Shown: positions 22,801 through 35,400 of the stretch, piece by piece
How positions within the stretch are numbered: the stretch's first letter is position 1
Layout of the letters: every line of letters begins with the position of its first letter
Assembly: GCA_034336665.1 (NCBI GenBank)
Contig: CM067592.1
Location: forward strand, 36,893,889-36,957,888
Length of the DNA stretch: 64,000 nt
Direction of reading: 5' to 3'
Source of the DNA: Luscinia megarhynchos
Lineage: Eukaryota > Chordata > Aves > Passeriformes > Turdidae
Notes under the pieces: generated by a model
Databases searched by the model: none
Told to the model about the DNA's origin: nothing
Seen by the model: only the letters and a program-made list of their open reading frames with translations
Program-made: the position numbers and the translations under genes

Positions 22801-25800
22801 TCATAATTTTCAGAATTCATCTTGCCTCTCCTGGACCTCATGCAGGTATAATTTCTGAGGAAATTCCATTTCTTTGGTGGGGGGAGGGAGGAAATACTTC
22901 CATGACAGGTTGGCTTTAAAATATAAATGGTGCTGTTTGAAGCAGTTTAAGAGCCAGAAATGCCAGACTGAATCAGGGAAACTGATTAATGGGTAGATGA
23001 TGCAATCATAGCTATGTGATAAATTGCTTGGATATTTCTTTATCAAATGCCCTGCAGTACAACATGTCACACACTTTCCACATACACACACGTTGCCTAC
23101 ATATGCTCATGTCTGTGGGCAGGTCCATGGCAAGCATAAATTGACTGAGATGCTCTGAAATCCCTTCAAGTTCTGGACCTTTGCTGGTTTGTACCAGTTA
23201 AGGACTTGGCCCTTTTATCTCCATGTATGTTCAATAAGCTGCAGACCAAACCGATGATTACTCTTCTTAGTGAGTGTTGCAAATTTCTGGCTCTTATTTG
23301 TAAATGAAAAAAACAAATGTTCCAACATGAAACTGGGCTTAGATCCCAGTTTTCAGGCATACTCTCTACTAAAGGATGAAGGCTGTGTTGCATACATCAC
23401 CTGAGAAGCATAAATCAAATAGTAATAGTGCTGTTGTTTTCCTAAAGAACTCAGGGAAGGACTTAATTGCATTCACATCTCCTTCTGCATCTAGCCCCAT
23501 GTCCTGCGTCAGTTGCACAGATTGAGAAATCCTTACCAGGGATACAATACTCACAATGGTTACAGTCACTGATGTAATACTGGCGCCAGTAAGCTTTATT
23601 TTATTTAAAAAAATACTACTTTCCATGTACTTCAAAATAGTATAGACATAAAATATTTTTTAAAAAAACAGAAGCTCTGTCTGTGTAATTTGATTCTGAG
23701 CCTTAGCAAAACAGGCAAAGTTCCAAATATTTTTCCCTGCTCAAATGGTTTAAAATATGTTTCCAAGGGTGATTTGGCTGGAGAGGCGACCACTGGGGAA
23801 TTACAAGCTGAAAAGTTTTATTTTTTTGTGAAGATCTATATTTCTGTGAAGAAACCGCAGCTGCTTTTAGAGCTGGCAAAAAGCCAGAAATAAGGTATGC
23901 TCAAAAAACATTCACTCTGGTGAACTCACATTAATGAATCTGAAAGCAAAAAAACATTTTTCTTGAAACTTAAAAGAAAGACACTGAGATGAGTCCATTG
24001 CAAACAGAATACTCCAACTAGTATGGCTGCTATCCCCTGGAGACTCCTGTCCATATTTCTCCTACCTTGCTTCCTACTCACACCAAATTTTTGCATCACT
24101 AATGTGAAGAGGGTCATTCTTGCACAAGTGCTTGCCAGATTGGGGCCTCCCTTTCTACTTATCCAGTGTTTCACATATTCAGTAGGAAGTCAGATCAACT
24201 AGAGTCATAAGTAATGCATAATTTTGCATTGCCAAGGGAAGTTTAATTTATAATCTTGTTATAGCCAAATGTTACTTCTGGCAAAAAGAATATTTACAAC
24301 ATTGTTGTTTGGACAAATTACAACTATTTTTTTCCTTCAGAGCCTGGTCCATACACCCCTGTAAGGCAGAGAATATTGACAGCATTTCCATATCTTTCTG
24401 CTTTTGTGCCTATGTGCACCAGCTATTGGAGAACTTGGCTCATGGGAAGCCTGTGAGGAACCCATTTGGGAGGAACCTGAGCTATCTTCTCTTGGTAGCA
24501 CCTACACTATTTGTTTCAGTATCTGGGCTAAAACCTTGGCAGAACTAGGTAAATTAATCCTATCTGTGTGCTCAGGCTCCTTCTCTGTAAGCATCACCTA
24601 CCTTCCTGCACTGGACATATTTTCCTAATATGCCTGAATCTAGACTGGAGCATGTATCCTTGCTGCACTGAAAAAAAGAATAAAGAAAAGATAAACTAGA
24701 GCAGCACTTGAATCTCATCTGTGCCCAGGGGAAACTAAGCTTGGAGCGTATGTTGATTTCTGACTGTCAGATTCAGAGGAAAACACCTCTGGTCACTCTT
24801 GTTCAGAAATATTCTGACCACTGTGGTCAGGCCTTTTTCACAATAACCTGGTGGTCAAAGATGTTGCCCAGGAGCTGCGAGACAGGAACATGCACATTTT
24901 TGTTGTCTAGTTCTTCAGCCTCATTAATCTGACATTTCTCTCCGTATGATGGTGCAGCTTTGACAGGGAAAGTGGCAATGACCTCTCAAGAATGACTTCT
25001 CATTTTACTGCCCTCTTATTCATATTTCAGGAAATAGCTACTTTGAGCAGCCTGCTCCCCTACAGTGAAGACTAAAGAGTGGATAAGAGGAAATCTAGTT
25101 AATCCTGACCAATACAGTATTTAAGGTAATTCCATAGCTGACTTCAAGAGGACTTGTGTTCAGCTTGTGTCCCCTCGGAGAGCAGCACCAACAGACTTGC
25201 TGTATGTGTTGTGGAGGGGTCAGTAGCCAGAATGGATTCACATCTTCAACAGATCAACAGTAACCCTAGTCCTGACTTATTATCACTGCAGTTTTAATGT
25301 TCAGTTAACAATGAGTTATTGCATGATAAAAAAGGTAGGGATTATTATATAGACTCTTGGCCTCAGGGAAATGGCATGTGCAACTATTGCTGTACTTTGA
25401 TCATAATGCCCTAGGGGTATTGGTACACACACCAAATTCTGATTATATTTTACAACTTTCTCTGTTCTTTTCCTGTGTCTAATTCCTTTATGAAAGAAAA
25501 GACCAGAAATATTTTTAGCCATCCAGGGAATAGCCACGGTGCCACGGTATAGATAACAGAATGTTTTGCAGAAGTGATCCATGCTTTTAACAGCCCAAAA
25601 GGAAAATCTGAGATTTATCATTTGATCAAACATCAAATGACTTTTCATGTGAAATAATTCTATTTTGATTGTCCTGGATTAGCTTATTGAACAGCTGTTT
25701 CACTTTATTTTTATATTTTCAATGCAATACAATTTAGTGCTCTTCCATCCTTGTTCTTTCATTTACTTTTGATTTGTCCCAAATGATATCTGAGAACTGC

Positions 25801-26959
25801 CCTACTGAGGCTGTGGAAAAAAAAAACCCACCACCACCACCACCACCAAAGAACAAAAACAAAAACAACCTACAAAACCAAACAAAAACTAAAATAAGAG
25901 TAAGAACTAGCAAAAACATTTTAAAAAGCTACATATGCAAACATTTCCAGGGCATTTTACCATGACTCTATTGTGAGGACTGACCCTATGCAGACTAATC
26001 TCATCAGATCTTCTAGGACAAAGTAGGAAGTCTTTTCTCTGGGAAGTTATTGAATGAGTTCCTCAGTTTTTACACAACTACTGAAATGAGTCCCTTACTC
26101 CCACTCTGGACCACCAGCCTCCTCCCCCTCTACACAGACAGACTTTGACCTGAACACCAACATGTGCATGGGATAGCACAAGCCAAACTTCTGCACTGGC
26201 ATAATCAAGGCTCACTTTCTGGAAATATTTCTTCACTTAAATAATATCACAGAAGGCTGTTCTAAATTATCTGACGAGTCAGACGGTGGAATGCAAAGAT
26301 AACTCCACACCACTGCTAAGCATAAAGTAATAATCAGAGTGAACATGTCTTCAGTGTGTATCTGTTCACCATAACCTCTTCAGGATGAGACATACCTCCA
26401 TGTCTAGCTTCAGAGAGTTCAGTGGCACTTATTACTGTAGTTGTTTGATAACCCTTCACTGGTTGTCACGCAATACTTGCAGAGATCATAATGCTTGGTA
26501 CAGGACACTTGGGGGAGCAGGTCAGGAGCATGTGCAAGATGATGTGGATCAGCCTTCCCAGCCTCCACGTTCAGCAGCTGCACTGCATTTGTCCATCCTG
26601 GTCGTCCAATTCCTTTTTGAAAGGGTTTGTATTCCTTTGGGCTGTACCACACCCAGGCTGAGGGATCCACATCTTAATTATGCACTGTATAAAGAAGTGT
26701 GCAAGAGGTTTCTTTTGTATCTGCTCTTTTCTTTTTTAACAGCTCTGATACTGTGACAATCAATGAAGAACCATTCCTGGTTTGCTTTTTCTACAATGCC
26801 TTTGAGTTCATCAACATACCATTCAGAAATCTCTTTTTTCAGACTGAAGGTGCTAGCCTGTCTAATCTCCACCTATTCTTTTCTATCAATAAAGTTACAC
26901 ATATTAAATTACTTTTACTGTAGTAATTCTGTCCGGAATATCTAATGACTGCTGCTTGT
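10891..26959. other. Long AT-rich gene-free interval
   Basis: I see no gene or recognisable mobile element here. All open frames are short, AT-driven and lack domains. Small low-complexity items are a GA-rich run at about 20647-20695, a T run at 21598-21613 and a (CCA)n patch at 25828-25848. The interval is consistent with a regulatory desert, but I cannot separate conserved parts without alignment. Confidence 0.6.
25816..25878 (+). repeat. Compound simple repeat: A run, (CCA)n, CAAAAA-like
   Basis: A poly-A run is followed by about seven CCA units and then CAAAAA-type units. It is a small compound microsatellite with no coding meaning. Confidence 0.85.
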
Positions 26960-27420
26960 TATTTTTTAACAAAAGAGATGAAGCATAAAGCAGGATAAAA
27001 TGAATCAAAATTGTCTATAAATGAGGTAGAGCACCTTACCAGGTTGCTCTTTTCTTGATGGGAACCCATAAAGCCAGTTCCCATCTTGAAGATATAGCTG
27101 GTGCTACTCTTAAGTTATGGGAGGAAGAGAATTCATCTATGCATGGCTTGGTGTTACCTCTGCTGAGGTTGACTGGTGTCTGAAAGCCCATTAGTAATGT
27201 AGCTCACAGCCTTTCACAGAGGCTGGCCTGGCAAGGGCTTCATTACTCATAAAGTCCCATGCAGACATGCATTACAGCTGATTAGCAAATAACATGTTTC
27301 CATGGAAACACCGGGTCTCTCTCTCTCTCTGGGGTAGTTTGAAAGGCTCCTTCAAGCTCTGTACATCCCCATCAATTGCACAGAGTTTAAGTTTCGTGCA
27401 CCTATTCCAGTAATGCATGG
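26960..27420. promoter_or_regulatory. Candidate conserved enhancer containing an RFX X-box
   Basis: This stretch has the look of a vertebrate noncoding element: no decay products of repeats, balanced composition, and dense motifs such as homeobox-type ATTA cores (CATTACAGCTGATTAGC around 27270). A perfect palindromic X-box lies at 27296-27309, followed by a short CT run. The target would most simply be GAS1, about 23 kb away. Conservation itself cannot be checked here. Confidence 0.35.
27296..27309. promoter_or_regulatory. Perfect palindromic RFX X-box
   Basis: The sequence GTTTCCATGGAAAC is a 14-base perfect palindrome that fits the RFX consensus GTTNCCATGGNAAC at every fixed position. RFX factors drive ciliary and neural genes. 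Seen directly; binding is inferred. Confidence 0.5.
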
Positions 27421-29273
27421 GGGGGAGGGGTTGCCTCTGGCTAGGAATTGATGCTGGCCCTTAGAAATGGGCCACATGCACTATATTTTAGCTAGTAACT
27501 AGGTTTAATTTTTACTGTTTAAACTACATTGGCTGCAAATCTGCACTGGGCTTTTTCCCAGTTAAAGGATGATTGTATACACAGTGACTCTTTAGGAAAC
27601 AGTGGAGCTATTCTGCTTGCATTGTCAAACCTAGTGCTGAGGATGAAATATTTCAACAAATCAAGTGCAGTCATCATCACAATTTGTCTTCCCTTTCAAC
27701 ATGGCAAGTACCTTAGCCCAAAGCCTGTTCTTTAGGGGGTAAATCTATTCCATGGTGTATTATGCTGGAATGTGCAGTAAAAATAAATTATTTCACTTGC
27801 ACAATCTCTAAAAAAACTGCAGCTGTTCAGCTGCATCAGTAAGGAAAAAACACTTGAAAACTTCAAAGCACTATGGCAAGTTCCATCTGCCTTTCTACCC
27901 ATGAAATCTAACAACTGTGTCTGCTTTATTCATTAAGTAACCATGGGTCGAGTAGGAAGCTAATCATGCTATAGATGTTTCAAAGAAATGGTACATTAGG
28001 GAAAATCTGTATTACCACAAATAAAAATCTCATAGTTTACCTTGCAAATAAATATAGGCTGTTATACACAGAATAAAGCCAAATAAATCTAAGAATGCTT
28101 ATATTTTACTTCGAAATATTTTCTGAAACATTAGAAACTTAGTTTATGTGTATTTTTTAAAGACACTGCCTGCCTTACAGCAATAGAAAAACACTTGAGA
28201 CTCCTTTCAAGGATAAAAAATTGAGGAGCTGCTGAGTGAAGGAGACAGCTGAAACGGGCCGGACAGTAAAAGTTACAATTTGACAAGTAAATTCTGCGTC
28301 CACGTGTGAGTATGTGCTCAAATATTTAAAAGGACGTGATCCAATTTATTTTTCAAAACCGTATATATGAACTATGAGGCCTCATCCCACTTCCAGACTT
28401 CATCAATTTGGGATTCTTAGCTTAGCTGCAAAATGAATGTGACTCAGGATTCAAAGAAACACTTTTAGAAGGGTTAGAAGACTTGTGAAATTCTAAAATT
28501 ACCCATAAATTGAAATTGTATTGAAAACATAAACTTTTAGTGAACTGCACTATATCCACAATTTAATAGAGGACATTAGAGGGCATATAATAAGAATTAA
28601 ATCTTGAACACTGCAGGAAAATAGTAGGAATATTTTGTAGCTTTACTTGGCAAGTCCAGATTCTTCTTTTAGAAGACACATTGTAGGTATGTGAGAGCTG
28701 TCATTTCTCTTCTGAAACAGTGCAGCAAACTTTCATTTCCTTCTGGTTTTGAACGCCTGGAGAGACATACCCTGAATTTTCTGAATTCCTGTGAAATCCT
28801 ATGTGTTCTTTCCAGGGGTATCAAATAAATAGCATTACTATATTAATTTTTTTACTTGCACTCACCAAAGTAAAACCAGAATATTTTCAACAGATAGCAT
28901 GAAAATACGAAGTGTCCACATGGATACAAACTATCATAAGTACTGTCAATCAGAAAACTCAGTACACTTTTTTGTTTCAAATATATAGTTGAGCCGGGAG
29001 ACTTAGCGAAGACTTCTAAATACTCACAAACTCTTGGATTTAATCTTCCAATAGTTAACATAGATTAAATACCACTTAAAATTCATGCCTTATTTTTATA
29101 ATTCAAAATGGTTAAATAAAACATTCAGACCAGCAAGGCACACATGCTCTGATAAACTGCAGTGTACTTTTACCAGGTTAACATTAACTTTGACATGGAC
29201 TGTAATATGATCCAGCTTTGTGAGATCTGGCACTTTTATTGTCAAGTCTGGCAGTTTTGCTGATCTTTTAAAT
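27421..29273. other. AT-rich noncoding interval
   Basis: No gene or mobile element is recognised. Around 28230-28340 there is an AT-rich section that retains several CG dinucleotides and a CACGTG E-box (about 28301), a possible conserved element. Otherwise nothing stands out. Confidence 0.5.
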
Positions 29274-29436
29274 ATTATCATTATTATTATTATTATTATT
29301 ACTATTATTATTATTATTAGTAGTAGTAGTAGTAATAGTAGTTGTTGCTGTTGTTGTTGGTGGTGTTGTTGTTGTTGTTGTTCTTGGTGGCGGTGGTGGT
29401 GGTGGTTGTTGTTCTCGTTATTCCTATTATTATTAT
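29274..29436 (+). repeat. Compound trinucleotide microsatellite
   Basis: An array of about 163 bases moves through ATT units (to about 29318), AGT units (about 29319-29340), GTT units, GGT units (around 29384-29406), GTT again and finally ATT. Neighbouring blocks differ by single substitutions in the unit. Open frames over it read as runs of I, S, C, W or Q and are artefacts. Confidence 0.95.
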
Positions 29437-32400
29437 GAGCTGAATGTATGTAGGTAAGAGGGCAGGATATTTTTACAAAGTGGCAAAACAAAAGCTCCTG
29501 CTTGAAACTGCTTTACATGCCAAATGAGGTTATGGAGAGTCTAGAAGTGGGAGCAAAAGCCAGTGCACAAAAGGGCTTGTGTCTTAAGATGCTAGTCTGG
29601 AATTTACCTTTGAGTCAACCTCCACTTCTACTTATACAAAAATGTACAAAATGTCAGTCATGGATGGGCAAACTAAGGGTATTGCCGGTCTCTTGACACT
29701 GCACTATTTGGATATGATGGATGTGGGGAAATTTAATCCTTCCAGAGGGAATCAGGTGGCACTGTCAGGAGAAAAAGTGCAAACAATTTTGTACTCGAAA
29801 AAACTTTCCATTTTAGTCTTTCTGTGCCAAAAACGTTACAGTCTCCAGCTGTTCTGTGTTAAACACGAAACCTACTAGAGAAAAGAATCTTAGAGAAAAG
29901 GTTAAACACTGAATAGCAAGTTCTATTGGTTGGATTATGTTTAGATCACATAAAACATGCTAAAAATCATTTCCCAGGCACTGCTAAAACATCTGCTTTC
30001 TGGATTAGGAAGCTAGATGTTCAAATCCAAGTTGGGAAAAAACCCTGATAGCCACAAGTTGTTTTCTTTAAAGGCCCTTTGCTGCAAACAAGTGAATTGA
30101 GTGTTTGTAATATCTTCCTACTATCCCAGAAGTCAGTCTGAGCAGATGGAGAAAGAAAGCAGATGTCCTACAGACTGAGACACTGTTGTTTGAAGAACAA
30201 TGCAAGTAATCTTCAAAAAACCAATTATTTAATTTGGGCTTTCCCTTATGTCATCCCTCAACTAAAATCTAATGTTTTGCTTTGTCCTTTTAAATCCAGA
30301 AAGAAGACTGAAAGTGTCTGATTCTTTGAATTTCCACAGACTGTTTAGTTTTGTGTATTAGTTTTCCATCAGTTCAGGGAATTTCAGCATTCATGCTGGC
30401 AGACTTATATTTTCCTGTACGCATTGCAGTTTGTACACGGGTGGTTTATTAGTTTCCATTCAAAATAGCACCTCACTTGGGACCATGACTTTTAACTTCT
30501 TCAAACTGTTAATGTCAGTTTTACTGCAAAAGCAGAGTACCATAGGCCAGCAGGGCACAATCTGCTCTGAAGAATGCTGCAAAATCTTATGGTATCACTA
30601 CAAACCACTGATATCTGGCATTCCTTAAAATCCCCAGATTTCTAGACATGTCCTTACTCAAAACAAAAAAAGTGTTTCTATTCTTGTGGCAGTCAGTCAC
30701 CATCCCCCTCACCCACCTCAGCCCCCCACAATAAACACTTGAGCATATGAATTAAAGTTCCCCCAATATATTTTTCGAAATCATGACATTTTAAGCCCAT
30801 CTCGTGATTTTGGGAATGACTCACAGCTTTTTAATTTTAGAAGATCAGAGTACTGTAATGGAATGCAGAAAGCTGGTTACAGAGTGTTGACTCTTTTTGC
30901 CTTCTCTGGCTGACTTGCATAATTGAAGACATATGAAAACAACTGTGGTCAACATTTTCAGAGCTGTTTTGAGGTCAGATTTGTGAATAGAGATATCTTA
31001 AAACATCTTGTAGCTACTTTTTGGTAATTGGTTTTTAATTACTTGTTTGTAAAAAGTATTCTGTTGTTTCACTAAAATTATGTTTCATGTAAATGATGAA
31101 AACATCAATAAGAGACCAAATAATAATCACAAAAAAATTCCTTCTTTTTCATGAAAATACCAAATAGTCTAAATATTCTCCACAATTTTTTCTTTAGTTT
31201 CTTGTATTCTGGTAGCAGTGCTGTAACCTGAAAATTACACTGGGTCTGAAAATGTTTGCTGAATGTTAGTAGAACAGAATTAGCTGTTAACATATCATGC
31301 CTGCTGCAATGTTTGGCACTTTAAATTTCAAAATGCCTAGGCAAGGCTCACTACTACAGTGGAAGTACAAATGTATTGTCTGTCACACATGCTAGTGGCT
31401 GAGTATATGGAAAGTTGGAGTACACATTTGATGAGATCACCTAGATAGGACATGAATACTTGTGAATATACAAACTCCAGTACACCTGGGTAGGGGAGAA
31501 GCAAGACATTACACATTCATAGTATATCCACAACTTTTTGTCCAGTAATCTGCTCTATCATAAATGTGCTTACTGTCAAATTTAGAGGTATCAGCCTGCT
31601 TTAGGTGCTTTACCACGTGGGCGTATCCTGAACACTCACCTCAGATATCACTGGGAATGGGCTGATTGTTTCCTCCTGAACACACATTCTACTGCACCAA
31701 GGAGTTATTGTATGAATAAAAGTGCCATATTCTGACCCAGTTTTGCAAGGCTGAAGCCAATATATTGCTGAAGAACTCTGAGCCTCAGGAAAGCTTTGGA
31801 GGACAGCCTAGGAGGTCACAGATTGCATGATCTGCAGTGTCCATTTGTTGATCTGTACCTAGGGTTAATTGGCTTTCATATTTTGAACAACCAGATAGAC
31901 AAGAAATCATTACATACAAACAAAAGTTATGTGGAGGCTTAGACTTTCTACCTAGTTAATGAAACTGAGGGTGTGTGATATCTTGGCACTTTTTAGGTTT
32001 TCAGCTTTCTTAAGCTGCAGTTCACTGCTGTATCCTGGGAGTTCAAATTAGACTCACTTTGCACAAGAGTGCTTGGCCAGCGTTGAGTAAAGCTTAATGT
32101 TGTTAGATTCTGAAGCTAGGCAAGGCAGCATTTCAGATTTTGGGGGTGTAATCATCAAGACACATAGAGACAAGTGTAATTCCATCACATTTGGCACAAA
32201 GGAGACTTGCACCGTGTCATGCAGATGGTAGCATTTACATTATAATTGAAAACAGAGCCATAAAGGTTATTTAGAATTTGCAAAGCATCTCAGTAGATGA
32301 TTAATGAATTAAGGTAGCTTATGATTTTCAGAAAGCTGAGTATTATTACTTTATTTAACAGCCTATCCCAAGACAGATAATTATGTTGCTGCTGACCTTT

Positions 32401-35400
32401 TTTGTCCTTTTGTCTTCCCTTTATCCTACTCATGGCCACATTTTACTCTTTCCCGTTCTTACCTCTCCTTCTCTTTCCTGTGTTACCCTGAGGCAGGTAG
32501 AATGAGAATCCCCATGGAAATGAGTCATGTTTCCTGTGTTTTATCTTTCCCTAGTCTGAGTGTCTTCATCCTTCCACCCGAACTCTGATGCTTAAATAAC
32601 ATTTTGTTGGATAAAGCCTAAATCTCCAGAAAGGCTTTATTTGCTGAGAAGTCTCTCTGTGATTTCATTTACTCTAGTTATTCAGTTCCTTGTAAACAAA
32701 GACGGACTTTTGAAAAAGATTTTTTGTTGTTTTTTGGACAGCAAGGCAAGCTTTCTTTTCTTTTCTAGAAATTAGAAAAATCACTCAAAATGGTAAAGAA
32801 AAAGATAACAAAAAAATCTCAGTTTTCTGACTTCAGTTCTATGTTTTTCTCAAACTCATTTTTGTTTTGCTCTAAAAACAAAAACTGATTTCACATTGAT
32901 CTTGATGAGAAAATACAGACTACACAGGAAACACTAGCATCAAAACAATGCTGGTTTTCTTATTTAGTAAAATAATTTGTAAGACTGAAGATCTATTCTC
33001 TTGGAACACACTTGTTTTTCTCATATCTTAATAGAGCAATTTCATTAATCAGTTGTTTTTCTACTGGGTGTTATTTAGCTGATCTGTCTCAGTTTTCAGA
33101 TACTGTGGCACAGAAGTGGAGTCTAGTAATGTAAACCTTTTATAAAGTAACATATAAATTACTGGAATAATTATATTGTTGATGTTCAAATGTTTTTCAA
33201 GCACAGTGAGTGTACAAAACTAATTATGAAAGGAATACAAAGGTTTTTCAAGTCCCAACATTCCATAGTTACAAAATCTTTAGCACTTATTATGGAAAAG
33301 ATGTGTAAAGTAAGACACAAAACCATAAGATGATAGTTATGACATCAATATATCCTTAGAAATTTTACCTGTGCAGGTCCAGCACATCGTATAACCAGCA
33401 CTTATCCAGATGAACTGGTGACAATCCAATTCTTCTCTGCTCCTGAGCTGACAGTATGGGTAACAATTCTCCAGTGAGATAACGTAACTGTAGATTTTAG
33501 GCCACTGCTTAGGCACCTTGTCCAGCATTTTGTCCAGCTTTTGGCTCTTCTGGCTCTGTTTTAAGCTGTCCACAGTCTCTGGTATCTGGGGCAATGCAGA
33601 GTACATCAGCATGAGCAGACAATTTCAAACGTACTGGCCTAAGCCCTTGAACTCTGTGTGGGTGTCTAGAAGGCCCAAAATTTTCCCTTGCCAGGTGTGA
33701 GGAGCACTTCTTTTGTTGAACATTTACTTGGGCACACCAAGGGCAAGGTAAGTTAAGAAGATCACTGGTAATTGCATGATAAAAGCTGTTAAGAAACTGC
33801 ATATTTCTGTGAAATCTGGAACAGTGTGTAATAATATTTTAATTTTTCAATTGTTGGAAGAGATAACCCATCTTCCAGTGGTTAAGATGGAGCAGAGATG
33901 CTTCCACTAACATAGACAGGAATTGATCTGATCCTAGATGGAAATCCACCACAACAGTGAGAACACAACTGGATGTGGAGCTAGTAACAGCAGTGATGGA
34001 TAGACAGAAACAGAAAAGTGTAAAAAGAGTGGTAAAAAAGAACAGCAGTTCTATCTCTGGATTACAACACAATTACTATATTGGGAAAATACTTTTTTTT
34101 TAACAGGAGTTAACGTTGCTTGTCTCAGTATTAGAACAACCAGACACATATAAACCTGAATCTCTTTCTGTAGGCTACTTCTAAAATTGAAAAATTCCAT
34201 CTAAATAATTTCATCACTGAGGGAATGACTGTATGTGTGTTATTCTTTGCGTAAGGATGAAGTGTCCACTCAGTGCCCTCTGTTTCACACCTCCTGCTTG
34301 TTTCCATCTTCCCCATTCTGGAGGAAATGGTTTGTTCCCTCCACACAGATTGGCACTTGTAGCCCAACTCCCCTACGTCCTTTTTTCTTGGTTGCAAATG
34401 CTTAGTCACTCAAAGCACCCTGACTGAGCAAAGGAGATAGCTGCATCTTTTCTCAGCTTGCACGTGTGGCAGCAGGAGCTCTAAGCCCAGCATCACTATG
34501 GCCTGCCAGAGAGAGGGACCCAGCTCTGGACTGGGATTAGAGGCCATCAGAAGTGGTCAGAGTATCCTGTGAAGCCAGCATATCATCTAACAACAACCTT
34601 TGACATGTTTATGTAATTTGCCAATACTCTGATGTAGTTTTTTACTATGTTGAATTTATGTGGTATACAGCAAGTATCCATAAAGTGCTAGTTTTCTGAC
34701 ATTTAAAGGACATTTTACCATAGGAGCAAGTACTGAGAGTCTGAAATGCTTATTGATGCAGGAGGTTGCCACAGATAGAGCTTCTCCCAAGAAGGTTATA
34801 ACAAACTAGTGTGGTTCAGTTTTTAGACTTGCTTTATATTTTCAGAGAGTAAGAATAAGAACCAAATATTTAACCTAGTAGCTTTCTAACAGACATGAGC
34901 TGGAACCATTCCAGTCCACTTTAACCCCTGGACATAATGTTTACTCATTAGACAGTCGAATGCCAGCTGTTATAACATGCACAGCTCTGCTCCAGCACAC
35001 TGCACAAGTAGGTGTATTTATACAAGCTTGAGGGATTACTTACAGACAAATAACACACACAAGATAATGCTAATAGACAGCTACACTGTGGAAAGCAGAG
35101 CAAGGGAAAGGATCCATGTTCAAAAGAAGTCGACAGTTTGCAAAATAAAATCTGCAGGCAGATTTCTGCTCCACTCACAGAGAAAATCATCAGGAGTATA
35201 ACACAGCACGACTTATTTCCAGTGTGTGGTATATTTGCCCTGCAGTTCTGTTTGAAGTGGTCATGAGCCATGTAAAGTGCAGAATTTAAATTTGTTTACC
35301 CTTATTTTCTTTGGAGCCCTAAGTCATATTTCTCCTTTTAACCCTGTATGGTTCCAAGAATGAAAACAAAATATAAACCAGGATTTTTTTTACAAATTTC

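Noticed and set aside
26385..26756. Open frame of 123 codons
   Set aside because: No domain, no codon bias, no splice signals. It is within the length expected by chance in a window of this size.
29096..29491. Open frame encoding runs of Q, L, I and H
   Set aside because: It is a translation of the trinucleotide microsatellite.
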